This document shows, piece after piece, positions 1 through 8,198 of a stretch of 15,619 nt of DNA. Under the pieces are notes generated by a model. The model did no database searches. It saw nothing but the letters and a program-made list of their open reading frames with translations, and was not told the origin of the DNA. This DNA comes from CALVJJ01 sp045538425 (lineage in GTDB: Bacteria > Bacillota > Clostridia > Christensenellales > UBA1242). Positions within the stretch are counted from its first letter, which is position 1. Every line of letters starts with the position of its first letter. Location: NCBI GenBank assembly GCA_045538425.1, contig JAZSRJ010000092.1, forward strand, positions 1 to 15,619, given 5' to 3'. The translations under genes were made by a program, and so were the position numbers.

Positions 1-85
1 CACCCACAAAGATACTTTTAATTTTTGCTTGTATGGCATCTTTTGTACGTTTTAATCCTTGAAAAAACTTTGAAAATAAACCCAA
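1..85 (-). CDS. ftsY: Signal recognition particle receptor FtsY, N-terminal fragment
   Basis: This is the first 28 codons of a gene that runs out of the window. FtsY is the membrane-associated GTPase that receives ribosome-SRP complexes for co-translational protein export. The visible peptide begins MGLFSKFFQGLKRTKDAIQA, the short basic amphipathic start typical of FtsY in Firmicutes, where ftsY directly follows smc. The start is a TTG at 85-83, two bases after the smc stop, chosen because GGAGG sits at 99-95 with a 9-nt spacer and no ATG is available nearby. Coupling to smc translation is likely. The NG GTPase domain is not visible, so the call rests on the N-terminus and on synteny. Confidence 0.85.
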   Translation of the reverse strand, partial: MGLFSKFFQGLKRTKDAIQAKIKSIFVG

Positions 86-86
86 A

Positions 87-3000
87 TTAGTTTTCCTCCA
101 CATTTTGTATAGCTTCACTAAGTTTTACAGAAACGATTTTACTAACACCCTTCTCTTCCATTGTAACACCATATAATGTGTCTGCGTGTTCCATGGTAGG
201 CTTTTTGTGGGTAATAACAATGAATTGTGTTTCGTTGCTATAACGTTTGATATAACGTGCAAAACGATCAACATTGGCTTCATCTAGTGCAGCCTCAATT
301 TCGTCTAGTAGACAGAATGGCATCGGTTTCATATGTAAAATAGCAAGCAAAATGGCAATAGCGGTAAGTGATTTTTCACCACCACTAAGTAGTGTAATGT
401 TGGACAATTTCTTTCCAGGTGGTTCTGCAATAATATCTACACCGCTAGATAAGATGTCGTCTTTGTCTGTTAGTTGTAATTTTGCACTACCACCACCAAA
501 CAATTCTTTGAATGTGACACCAAAGTTGGCATTGATCTTATCAAATTCTTCTTTGAATCTAACAACCATCTCAGCGGACAATTCTTTAATGATTTTCTTT
601 AAGTCTTCTTCCGCTTTGAGAAGATCTTGTGCTTGATTGTATAGATCTCCATGTCTTGCTTCCAGCAACTTACAATCTTCGATAGCGTTAACATTAATAT
701 ATCCAAGAGCTGCGATTTCTTTCTTCAATTTTGAAATATTTTGCATACCACTCTTTAAGTCAAAGTATTCTTGCTTATAGTCAAGTGCTGTAGAATATGT
801 AAGTTCATATTCTGTCCAAACTCTTTCTTGTAATGTTTCGATATCGGTATCAATTTTGGTCAAATTCATCTCTTGTTGATACTTCTTATCTTGAATACGA
901 CTTACCTCTGCACTCAAGTTCATACGAGATTGTTCGAGTTGTCTTAAGTTGTTTTGATTATTAATTTTCTCTTCTTCCAAAGTTGCAACTTCTGTCTTTA
1001 CATTATTAAGTTTTGACAATAAGTCACCACTTTCAGTTACAGAAACTTGTTTTTGTGACAAATCTTTGTAACTTACCATAATTTCGTTGTTGTTCAAAAT
1101 TTGGTCTTCCAAACTAATTTTATTGGTTTCATTCGTCGCAAGCATGAACTCAAGACGTTCAATTTCGTTGGACAAATTTTGAATTGAACTAGTAAGACTA
1201 GCAATCTTTACTTTGGTTGTCATAATTTGATCATTTAGGTTATCTCTTTGTTGTTTTAAGTGATCAAATTGATTATTAGACAAGTTGATATCCGAACTTT
1301 CTACCCCACTATCATCCATCTTAGATAGTTGTTCTGCAATCGTATCAAGCATTTGATTTGATTGAGCAATAATAGATGTAAGTCTTGTCTTTTCTTCTTC
1401 AAAATCATGAATCATCATAGAATACTTGTCGAGTTGTTCTGATTTTGTTGCAAGACTAATTTCCAACTCTTTGAGCAAATCAAAATTACTATTGTAAGTG
1501 TTTTGAGTTGTTGTATATTCTGCTTGAATACTGTCTAATTGTTTTTGTTTTGTTGTAATGGTTGTTTGCAATTTTGCAATTGTTTCTTCTGCAAGTTTGA
1601 TATCAGCTTCTCTAGACAATAGATTAGCGATTTGCGCTTTTTTACTACCACCCGTAATACTACCAAGTGGATTAATAATATCACCATCAAGTGTTACAAT
1701 TTTGAAACCATAATTACTTTGTTTTGCAAGTGCAACAGCGGTATTGATATTATCAACAATGACGGTAGTACCAAGAAAACTTGTTACGATATTTTCAATA
1801 TTGTTTGGGTACCCAATAAGAGTACTAGCAACACCAAAACAGCCAGCAGTTGACAAATGTTTTGTGTAACTTGCATCTAACTTTCTACCACGAATGGTAT
1901 TGATTGGTAAGAATGTGACACGGCCATATTCTTTTTGTTTTAGATATTGTACAAGATTTTTTGCTCCATTATCATCATAAGTGACAATGTTTTGTACTGC
2001 ATTACCAAGTGCCATTTCGATCGCTGTTTGATATTTTGTAGGTACTTCAATTAAGTTAGCAAGCACCCCTACAATTTTTTCTTTTAGAGCCGAATTTTTC
2101 TCACTGTCTGTGAGCAATTTTCTAACTGAACCAACAAATCCCTCGTATTCTTTTTGCATATCCTCAAGCAATTTTTTACGTTGTTGTAGGCTAAGCAAAC
2201 TTGCTTTATCATTACCAAGATCTCCTTCTGTAAGTTTGATTTTGGAAGCAAGAGATTCTAGTTGTTGTTTGCCATTGGTGACTAGATGGGCAATTTTATC
2301 TTTTTGATTGCTTACTTGATTGGTTGTTTCAACAATCTCATTTTTTGCTTGTATATTTTGTTGCAATTTTGCTTCTAGATCATTCAATTGTTGATGACTA
2401 TCAGCAATACGAGATTGATAATTGCTTTTTTCTGTTTGGAGAGCAGATATTTTTGCTTTTACATCACCAAGTTTGCTAAGTGCATCAAAAAGTTGTTGAC
2501 GGCTATTTTCAGCCTCCATTTCCCCATGACTAAGCTCTGTGATAATTGTTTCGTATTTTTGTTCCAATTGCCCTAGAGATGTTTTTGTTTGGCTTAATTC
2601 TTTTTCTTCTTGATGTTGTTGATCAATACGATTAGTTAGTTCTCTTTGATAAGATACAATGGTTTCTTGCACTTTTTTGTATTCTTCTTGCAAACGTTGA
2701 TCTTCTAATTTGCATTGGCGAAGTTTTTCTTGCATAAGATTGGATTCACCAGTTTGTTTTTCAAGTTCTACAGTGTATTCCAAAATCAAATCACGCAATT
2801 TTGCAATATCTTGGTCAATGTGATTCATCTTTTCAAAACTTTCATTGTAACGATTGGTTGCGTCATCCAATGCAGCAGATTTTAGTTCTAATTCTTCCAT
2901 AAGAGCATTGATTCGATTCAATATTTCTTCTTTATTACTTGCTGCACTATCATATTGGTAGATATATGCGTTAACCTCAAGAAGTTTGAGTTGTTCTTTA

Positions 3001-3653
3001 AGTTCTAAGTATTTTTTAGCAGTTTCGCTTTGTTTTCTAAGAGGTCCAAGTTGACGATCAATTTCGCTGACTAAAATATTGATTTTTTGCAAGTTATCGC
3101 TAGTACGCTCAAGTCTTTTTTCAGCATCATCTTTCTTTACCTTAAAATTGGCAATACCAGCAGCTTCTTCAAAGATAGAACGACGATCTTCTGGTTTTGA
3201 GTTGATAATTTCTTCGACTTTACCTTGACCAATAATACTATATCCACTTTTACCAAGTCCGCTATCACGCATAAGTTCGTGAATATCTCTAAGTCTGCAA
3301 GTAGTTCCATTCATAAGATATTCACTATCACCGCTACGATATAGTTTTCTAGTAATCACAATTTCAGCCATATCTGTCTTAAAAATATGATTGGTGTTAT
3401 CAAAGCAAAGACTAACTTCACAAAAAGACATAGAACGACGTTTTTCCGTTCCCTTAAAAATGACGTCTTGCATGTTAGATGCACGAAGAGTTTTGCTGCT
3501 TTGTTCACCAAGAACCCAACGGATAGCATCAGCAACGTTACTTTTACCGCAACCGTTTGGTCCAACGATGGCTGTTATCCCTTCTTCAAATGTTAGTTTG
3601 ATTGGATCGGCGAAGGACTTAAATCCGACCATTTCTATTCGCTTAAAGTTCAA
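87..3653 (-). CDS. smc: Chromosome segregation protein SMC
   Basis: Bacterial condensin ATPase, which with ScpA and ScpB compacts and segregates the nucleoid. The product is 1188 residues, close to the usual 1186 or so. Walker A GPNGCGKSN lies at residues 31-39, followed by a long Gln/Glu/Lys-rich coiled coil. The hinge is at roughly 510-680, ending near GSITGGSKK. A returning coil is followed by the ABC signature LSGGEKS (1089-1095) and Walker B PFCLLDE (1112-1118) with the D-loop ALDEAN. The start is TTG at 3653: GGAGG lies 7 nt upstream and the protein then opens LNFKRIEMVGFKSF, the family N-terminus. An upstream in-frame ATG at 3734 would add 27 unrelated residues inside rnc. smc overlaps the rnc end by 11 nt, so translational coupling is likely. 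All key ATPase motifs are intact. Confidence 0.97.
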   Translation of the reverse strand: MNFKRIEMVGFKSFADPIKLTFEEGITAIVGPNGCGKSNVADAIRWVLGEQSSKTLRASNMQDVIFKGTEKRRSMSFCEVSLCFDNTNHIFKTDMAEIVITRKLYRSGDSEYLMNGTTCRLRDIHELMRDSGLGKSGYSIIGQGKVEEIINSKPEDRRSIFEEAAGIANFKVKKDDAEKRLERTSDNLQKINILVSEIDRQLGPLRKQSETAKKYLELKEQLKLLEVNAYIYQYDSAASNKEEILNRINALMEELELKSAALDDATNRYNESFEKMNHIDQDIAKLRDLILEYTVELEKQTGESNLMQEKLRQCKLEDQRLQEEYKKVQETIVSYQRELTNRIDQQHQEEKELSQTKTSLGQLEQKYETIITELSHGEMEAENSRQQLFDALSKLGDVKAKISALQTEKSNYQSRIADSHQQLNDLEAKLQQNIQAKNEIVETTNQVSNQKDKIAHLVTNGKQQLESLASKIKLTEGDLGNDKASLLSLQQRKKLLEDMQKEYEGFVGSVRKLLTDSEKNSALKEKIVGVLANLIEVPTKYQTAIEMALGNAVQNIVTYDDNGAKNLVQYLKQKEYGRVTFLPINTIRGRKLDASYTKHLSTAGCFGVASTLIGYPNNIENIVTSFLGTTVIVDNINTAVALAKQSNYGFKIVTLDGDIINPLGSITGGSKKAQIANLLSREADIKLAEETIAKLQTTITTKQKQLDSIQAEYTTTQNTYNSNFDLLKELEISLATKSEQLDKYSMMIHDFEEEKTRLTSIIAQSNQMLDTIAEQLSKMDDSGVESSDINLSNNQFDHLKQQRDNLNDQIMTTKVKIASLTSSIQNLSNEIERLEFMLATNETNKISLEDQILNNNEIMVSYKDLSQKQVSVTESGDLLSKLNNVKTEVATLEEEKINNQNNLRQLEQSRMNLSAEVSRIQDKKYQQEMNLTKIDTDIETLQERVWTEYELTYSTALDYKQEYFDLKSGMQNISKLKKEIAALGYINVNAIEDCKLLEARHGDLYNQAQDLLKAEEDLKKIIKELSAEMVVRFKEEFDKINANFGVTFKELFGGGSAKLQLTDKDDILSSGVDIIAEPPGKKLSNITLLSGGEKSLTAIAILLAILHMKPMPFCLLDEIEAALDEANVDRFARYIKRYSNETQFIVITHKKPTMEHADTLYGVTMEEKGVSKIVSVKLSEAIQNVEEN

Positions 3654-4338
3654 TTCTTCCCTCCGAATTGTATTTTTCAAGATATTGCTTAGCGCATTGT
3701 TGTTCTGCTTGTTTTTTGCTATTACCCCAAGCACATTCTTGTTGTTCGTTTTGTATGCAAAGTTTAATTAAAAACTCTGGTTGATCACTTGTGCCTTTTT
3801 GTTCGACACAAATATATTCTATTTTAGGATTGGTAATATCCTTTTGCAAAGTTTCTTGCAAGATTGTTTTATAATCGACACACATAGATGCGTGTTGTTT
3901 TACATTATCTTCATTTTGTATTATGTATTGCAAAACGAATTGTTTTGCTGTATCTAGCCCTTTATCATAATATATGGCTGCAATCAGACTTTCTATAATG
4001 TCAGCAAAGACTTTGTGTCTTGTACGATTGTTTTTCATGCTTTTGCTAAATAAAATCATGTTTTCCAATCCAATTGTTTTTGCAATACCTACTAAATTGT
4101 CTGTACTAACAAGACTAGCGCGTAGTTTGCTTAAAAATCCAACAGAATCATTGTGATGTGTGGTCAAATATTCTGCTACAAAAAAGTTAAGCAAACTATC
4201 TCCTACATATTCTAATCGTTCATAATTGGAAGTATTGTTATCGTTGCCATAACTAGCATGTGTGAGCGCTTCGATATACAAACTTTGCTTGGTTATTTTG
4301 TAACCAAGGATTTTTTCTAGTTGTTGTATATTAATCAT
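3643..4338 (-). CDS. rnc: Ribonuclease III
   Basis: Double-strand-specific endoribonuclease that processes rRNA precursors and structured RNAs. The protein has 231 residues, normal for the family. The catalytic signature ERLEYVGD is at residues 40-47, and the second acidic cluster ADIIESLIAAIYYDKG holds D113 and E116, so the metal-binding acidic residues are present. A C-terminal dsRNA-binding domain covers about 155-225, with DYKTILQETLQK and the closing GNSKKQAEQQCAKQYL. The ATG at 4338 is preceded by AGAGGAG at suitable spacing and overlaps the plsX stop by 8 nt. Its own 3' end contains the ribosome binding site and start of smc. It therefore sits tightly in a plsX-rnc-smc-ftsY operon. In B. 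subtilis, fabD, fabG and acpP lie between plsX and rnc; here they are absent. Confidence 0.97.
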   Translation of the reverse strand: MINIQQLEKILGYKITKQSLYIEALTHASYGNDNNTSNYERLEYVGDSLLNFFVAEYLTTHHNDSVGFLSKLRASLVSTDNLVGIAKTIGLENMILFSKSMKNNRTRHKVFADIIESLIAAIYYDKGLDTAKQFVLQYIIQNEDNVKQHASMCVDYKTILQETLQKDITNPKIEYICVEQKGTSDQPEFLIKLCIQNEQQECAWGNSKKQAEQQCAKQYLEKYNSEGRIEL

Positions 4339-5356
4339 TTTGTGGCTCCTCTACAAGTGCTTGGGCAAGTGCTGTAGACATCTTCTCAATAAGGTTGGCA
4401 TTATGCATTGCAACAACTTGTTGGATACATGCGACAACAGATGTTGGTTTGCTACTTCCATGTCCTTTGACAATGAGTTTTTTGCATCCTAAGAATACTG
4501 CGCCTCCATGATTGTTGTAGTCAAGTGTCTTTTTGATAAAACCAAAGGTTTTCTTCATAAATAATGCACCAATTTTACTCCAAAAACGAGACTTAATATC
4601 TTTTTTGAGCATAGACATTAGATTAAGGATTGCTCCTTCTGTACTCTTTAATAGTACATTACCCGCAAAGCCATCAGTAACCACTAAATCATAGTCACCA
4701 GAAAGCAACTCTCTTCCTTCCATATTACCGACAAAGTTGATATCAGCTTCCTTTAGAAGCGGGAATGTTGCTTTGGTGAGTTCGTTGCCCTTTTTATCTT
4801 CAGTTCCTACGTTGAGTAGCGCAATACGAGGATTTTCTATTCCGTATACGTTCTTTAGGTATGCATTACCCATAATGGCAAAATGAACAAGGTTTTCTGG
4901 TTTTGTATCCATATTAGCACCACAATCCATAATAAGAATATTTCCACCAGTTTTAGTTGGAAGTGTTGGACAAAGCGCTGGACGACTTACACCTTTAAGT
5001 CTGCCTAGCTTCATAAAAGCACCTGTGAGTACTGCTCCAGTAGAGCCACAACTAACAAGACCAGCTGCATCTTCATTGGTCTTTAGATATTCTAAAGCCT
5101 TAACAAGACTACTTTCTTTCTTTTGTCTAATAGCAACTGTTGGAGTATCTTCGTTGGTAATACCCTCTTTTGCATCTATAACAATGATTTGGTCTTTAGC
5201 ATATTTCTTCCCTTCTAGCTCTGCATTAATGATATCTTGATTACCAACAAGCACTAGACAAAGTTCTGGATTGTTTTTGATGGCTTCTAGACAACCTTCT
5301 ACCATCATCTTTTCTCCTAGATCGGCTCCAAAACAATCTACAACAACTTTTAGCAT
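4331..5356 (-). CDS. plsX: Phosphate acyltransferase PlsX
   Basis: Peripheral membrane enzyme that converts acyl-ACP and phosphate to acyl-phosphate, the donor used by PlsY in phosphatidic acid synthesis. The product is 341 residues, slightly above the usual length of about 330. Recognisable blocks are the N-terminal VVVDCFGADLGE (family form VDAMGGD with a few changes), the central LVSCGSTGAVLTGA, PTLPTKTGGNILIMDCGAN, and VVTDGFAGNVLLKSTEGA. The ATG at 5356 has GAGGTGA just upstream. It follows rpmF, a classic neighbour, but a terminator and a separate promoter lie between them. FakA, encoded elsewhere in this window, also makes acyl-phosphate, so both routes into phospholipid are present. 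The N-terminal A for G change (GAD instead of GGD) is uncommon, with unknown effect. Confidence 0.96.
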   Translation of the reverse strand: MLKVVVDCFGADLGEKMMVEGCLEAIKNNPELCLVLVGNQDIINAELEGKKYAKDQIIVIDAKEGITNEDTPTVAIRQKKESSLVKALEYLKTNEDAAGLVSCGSTGAVLTGAFMKLGRLKGVSRPALCPTLPTKTGGNILIMDCGANMDTKPENLVHFAIMGNAYLKNVYGIENPRIALLNVGTEDKKGNELTKATFPLLKEADINFVGNMEGRELLSGDYDLVVTDGFAGNVLLKSTEGAILNLMSMLKKDIKSRFWSKIGALFMKKTFGFIKKTLDYNNHGGAVFLGCKKLIVKGHGSSKPTSVVACIQQVVAMHNANLIEKMSTALAQALVEEPQND

Positions 5357-5384
5357 ACATTCACCTCATAGAACATTCTTTTTT

Positions 5385-5413
5385 AGTATACCAAATTATT
5401 GAAATAAAGCCAA
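5385..5413 (-). promoter_or_regulatory. Predicted sigma-A promoter for plsX-rnc-smc-ftsY
   Basis: On the minus strand, TTGGCT (5413-5408) and TATACT (5390-5385) are separated by exactly 17 bp. TGG immediately precedes the -10, giving an extended -10 element. It lies just downstream of the rpmF terminator and about 30 bp before the plsX start, so it can drive the operon independently. The -35 matches consensus at 4 of 6 positions. Confidence 0.6.
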
Positions 5414-5426
5414 ACATTACGAGAAA

Positions 5427-5462
5427 TAAAAATAAAAAAATCACCAATTTCTTGGTGATTTT
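5427..5462 (-). terminator. Rho-independent terminator after rpmF
   Basis: The stem arms are at 5437-5447 and 5452-5462 (AATCACCAA core pairing with TTGGTGATT) with a 4-nt loop. In the minus-strand sense the stem is followed by a T-rich run. It lies 15 nt beyond the rpmF stop and separates rpmF from plsX, so the two genes are not simply one transcript. Confidence 0.85.
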
Positions 5463-5477
5463 GTGTAAGTATCTATA

Positions 5478-5672
5478 TTATTTTGCTTCTTTATCTTTGT
5501 TAACAGAAACTTTTTGAACGCCATCATAGTAGCCACAATTAGCACAAACTTTATGTGGTTGAGTATATTCGTGGCAATGTGGACATTCTACAATAGAAGG
5601 TGTAGAAATCTTCCAATTTGCTTTTCTTGAATTGCGTCTTGCTTTACTTACTTTTCCCTTTGGTACTGCCAT
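5478..5672 (-). CDS. rpmF: 50S ribosomal protein L32
   Basis: Small zinc-ribbon protein of the large ribosomal subunit. The 64-residue product opens MAVPKGKVSKARRNSRKANW, the L32 signature, and carries the zinc-binding pairs CPHC and CANC, so this is the zinc-dependent (C+) form. I chose the ATG at 5672 because AGGAGG lies 8 nt upstream and the family starts MAVPK; an in-frame GTG three codons earlier would overlap the ribosome binding site. The gene has its own strong promoter upstream and a terminator downstream. Many Firmicutes carry a YceD/DUF177 gene just before rpmF; here ackA precedes it instead. Confidence 0.96.
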   Translation of the reverse strand: MAVPKGKVSKARRNSRKANWKISTPSIVECPHCHEYTQPHKVCANCGYYDGVQKVSVNKDKEAK

Positions 5673-5727
5673 CTTATGCACCTCCTAGTTATTTTCGCTT
5701 CAAACAATTACGTTCATTGTACGTTAT

Positions 5728-5756
5728 ATTGTAATTAAAAATTGTGCTTTTGTCAA
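5728..5756 (-). promoter_or_regulatory. Strong sigma-A promoter for rpmF
   Basis: On the minus strand a perfect -35 TTGACA (5756-5751) and a -10 TACAAT (5733-5728) are separated by 17 bp. It is the best promoter match in the window and sits 55 bp upstream of the L32 start, as expected for a highly expressed ribosomal protein gene. Confidence 0.85.
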
Positions 5757-5784
5757 TTACTTTTTCAAAAGTTTTTACAAAAGA

Positions 5785-6975
5785 TTATTTTACCAATTTT
5801 TCTGTTTCTTTAGCAATTACATATTCTTCATTGGTTGGAATAATGTATACTTTAACTTTACTATCACTTGCGCTAATTTCACAGATTTGGCCACGTGGAG
5901 CATTGAAGTTAAGATCATGATCAACTTTAACACCTAAGAACTCAAGTCCATTTGTTGCACCTTCTCTTACTTCTGGAGTGTATTCACCGATACCTGCTGT
6001 AAAGACAATAGCATCAAGTCCACCCATTGCTGCGCTATAAGCACCAATATATTTTTTAACACGATAGTTAAACATATCAAGTGATAATTGTACTTCTTCG
6101 TCATCCATATGAGCTAGGATATCTCTCATATCATTGTATTTGCCATTAGCACCAAGAAGTCCTGATTGTTTGTTAAGTCTATTAATAACTTGACTAACAG
6201 TAAGACCACGTTTGTTGCAAAGGAATTCTACAACAGAAGCATCAATATCTCCTGATCTTGTTCCCATAATAAGACCTTCAAGTGGAGTAAATCCCATTGA
6301 AGTATCAATAGATTTTCCGCCATCAACAGCAGTAACACTTGCACCACTTCCTAAGTGACAAGTAACAATCTTTAGATCTTTGATATCTTTTTCCATAATG
6401 CGAGCACATTCGTTAGCAACAAAGTAATGGCTTGTACCATGTGCACCATAACGACGAATCTTAAGTTCGTTATAATCTTCTTGTGGAATTGCATAACGAT
6501 ATGCATAAGCTGGAAGAGTTTTGTGGAAACCAATATCAAATACTGCTACGTTTGGAATACCTTTTGCAACAGACATACAAGCTTCCATACCAGCAATACT
6601 ACCTGGTACATGAAGTGGAGAAAAATCTACATTTCTCTTGAAATCTTCCAAAATTTCTGGTGTAACTTGACAACTATCAAAATACTTTTCACCAACATTA
6701 ACAACTCTGTGACCGAATGCATCAATTTCTTTAATGCTTGCGATAACACCAATTTTTTCATCAACCAATTTGTCTAGAACATAAGCAATGGCTGATGCGT
6801 GTGTTGGCATGTATTTTTCGAATTTTTCATTGGCTTTTGCAGTCTTGAATGACATGAAAGAACTTTCATCTCCAATTCTTTCGCAATTACCTTTTGCAAG
6901 TACATCTTTTGTTTCCATATCAATCAATTGAAACTTAAGAGTACTACTACCTGCGTTAACAACTAATATTTTCAT
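5785..6975 (-). CDS. ackA: Acetate kinase
   Basis: Converts acetyl phosphate and ADP to acetate and ATP, the energy-yielding last step of acetate fermentation. The length of 396 residues is normal. The ASKHA-fold motifs are present in order: NAGSSTLKF (7-15), GHRVV with R90, FDIGFHKTLPAYAYRYAIP with the catalytic Asp D147, RRYGAHGTSH with H179, CHLGSGAS with H207, DTSMGFTPLEGLIMGTRSGD with the conserved Arg, and FTAGIGE. Several normally fixed positions differ: NVG replaces HGG after R90, LHVPG replaces LHNPP near 121-125, CHLGSG replaces CHLGNG, and GEYT replaces GENS. The ATG at 6975 follows AAGGAG. It lies 85 nt after pta, its usual partner, so the pathway role is secure although the enzyme is a divergent form. 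Confidence 0.95.
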   Translation of the reverse strand: MKILVVNAGSSTLKFQLIDMETKDVLAKGNCERIGDESSFMSFKTAKANEKFEKYMPTHASAIAYVLDKLVDEKIGVIASIKEIDAFGHRVVNVGEKYFDSCQVTPEILEDFKRNVDFSPLHVPGSIAGMEACMSVAKGIPNVAVFDIGFHKTLPAYAYRYAIPQEDYNELKIRRYGAHGTSHYFVANECARIMEKDIKDLKIVTCHLGSGASVTAVDGGKSIDTSMGFTPLEGLIMGTRSGDIDASVVEFLCNKRGLTVSQVINRLNKQSGLLGANGKYNDMRDILAHMDDEEVQLSLDMFNYRVKKYIGAYSAAMGGLDAIVFTAGIGEYTPEVREGATNGLEFLGVKVDHDLNFNAPRGQICEISASDSKVKVYIIPTNEEYVIAKETEKLVK

Positions 6976-7016
6976 TATGTTTCTCCTTCATACTTTAATA
7001 AATGTTCGACTTTATT

Positions 7017-7045
7017 ATATTACATTATTTTTTGTGTTTTTGCAA
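7017..7045 (-). promoter_or_regulatory. Possible internal promoter before ackA
   Basis: In the 85-nt pta-ackA gap the minus strand carries TTGCAA (7045-7040), 17 bp, then TAATAT (7022-7017). The -35 matches 4 of 6 and the -10 4 of 6. It could give ackA some expression independent of pta. The gap is AT-rich, so a chance match is possible. Confidence 0.35.
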
Positions 7046-7060
7046 TCATTTTCAACTAAT

Positions 7061-8059
7061 TTATTCGCATTGTAAGATGGTTACTCCGGCAGTCACAACA
7101 ATCTCCGCAACGGTTGCCCCACGAGACAAGTCATTGACTGGAAGTCTAAATCCTTGCATGATTGGACCAATAGCCTGAATTGATCCTGCTCTACACATTG
7201 CTTTATAAGTGATATTGCCACTTTCTAGATTTGGGAATATCATAATATTGGCGTCACCTTTGATAACCCCTGCTTTTGCTTTGATTTTTGCCACCTCTGG
7301 TCGAGTTGCACTATCGAATTGATAATCTCCATCTATCACAAAATCAATATCTTTTAGCAATTCTTTTGTGGTTTGCATTTTGGTAGGAATATCCCCTTTT
7401 GCACTGCCTAAAGTTGAGTAAGATAGAAGTGCTACTTTTGGACTGGTAATACCAAGTTTTACAGCACTAGCAACAGTATCTTTTGCTACACTCGCTAATT
7501 CTTCTGCTGTTGGATTTTGATTAAGGGCGATATCAGCTAAATAGAAGATGCCATTTTCACCTAAAGTTTTATCTTTTGATACCATAATCATAAAGGAAGA
7601 AATGAATGATTCTTTAGTCTTTCCTTTAATAATTTGAAGTGCAGGTCGAAGTGTATCTGCTGTGCTCATAATAGCACCACACACCATACCATCAACTCGT
7701 CCAACCTCTAAGAGTAATGTAGCAAAATAAACAGGATCTTTGACCAATTCTTTTGCTTGATCTAAGGTCATACCTTTTGCTTTTCTTTTTTCATATAAGA
7801 TATTAGCCAAAGTGTCTTCTTTTTCATATTTTGTATAGTTAATTGTTTCAAAGTGATCACCTTTTGCATATTTTGCAACAAAGGCATCCTCTTTTCCTAA
7901 AAAGACAACATGACAAATATGGTGTTGTGCTAAATATAGTCCAGCCTCCAACACTCTTGTGTCTAGTTCTGCTTCAGGCATAACTATGGTTTTTTGTCTT
8001 TTTGATGCTTGATCTAGAATAGATTTTTCAAATTTTGAAAATTTTAGTTTATTTTTCAT
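7061..8059 (-). CDS. pta: Phosphate acetyltransferase
   Basis: Interconverts acetyl-CoA plus phosphate and acetyl phosphate plus CoA, feeding acetate kinase encoded next to it. The 332-residue single-domain form is the Gram-positive type, without the extra N-terminal domain of E. coli Pta. Supporting blocks are TIVMPEAELDTRVLEAG near the N-terminus, VDGMVCGAIMSTADTLRPALQI, LLSYSTLGSAKGD, IFPNLESGNITYKAMCRAG and the C-terminal PVNDLSRGATVAEIVVTAG. I use the ATG at 8059, which has GGGGGA a few bases upstream; an in-frame ATG at 8071 overlaps that ribosome binding site. Upstream is a divergent intergenic region shared with tmcAL that contains palindromes. Confidence 0.95.
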   Translation of the reverse strand: MKNKLKFSKFEKSILDQASKRQKTIVMPEAELDTRVLEAGLYLAQHHICHVVFLGKEDAFVAKYAKGDHFETINYTKYEKEDTLANILYEKRKAKGMTLDQAKELVKDPVYFATLLLEVGRVDGMVCGAIMSTADTLRPALQIIKGKTKESFISSFMIMVSKDKTLGENGIFYLADIALNQNPTAEELASVAKDTVASAVKLGITSPKVALLSYSTLGSAKGDIPTKMQTTKELLKDIDFVIDGDYQFDSATRPEVAKIKAKAGVIKGDANIMIFPNLESGNITYKAMCRAGSIQAIGPIMQGFRLPVNDLSRGATVAEIVVTAGVTILQCE

Positions 8060-8121
8060 TATGTCCCCCATTTTATTTGGTATTTTTAACGTTTTCCTTT
8101 ATACTTAATATTAGATTAGCT

Positions 8122-8161
8122 ATGTTTTTTGCAAAACATATTGTATAGTAAGTATACAATA
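8122..8161. promoter_or_regulatory. Tandem palindromes between pta and tmcAL
   Basis: Two perfect inverted repeats abut each other. The first is ATGTTTT, TTGC loop, AAAACAT (8122-8139). The second is TATTGTATA, GTAAG, TATACAATA (8139-8161), with 9-bp arms. TTGCAA (8129-8134) is itself palindromic and could serve as a -35 in either direction; an 18-bp spacer to TATACA (8153-8158) would make a promoter for tmcAL. The 9-bp repeat overlaps that -10, the usual place for an operator. No regulator can be named from the sequence. Confidence 0.5.
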
Positions 8162-8198
8162 CAATGCTTAAAAATCAAAATAGAATAAGGAATTAATT

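Noticed and set aside
3654..3734. Upstream ATG start for smc giving 27 extra residues
   Set aside because: The extension lies inside rnc, does not resemble the SMC N-terminus and lacks a ribosome binding site; the TTG at 3653 has both.
5757..5784. Weak AT-only hairpin after ackA as a terminator
   Set aside because: The stem is short and made of A-T pairs only, with no T run distinct from the AT-rich background.
8060..8071. Earlier ATG for pta
   Set aside because: It overlaps the GGGGGA that serves as the ribosome binding site for the ATG at 8059.
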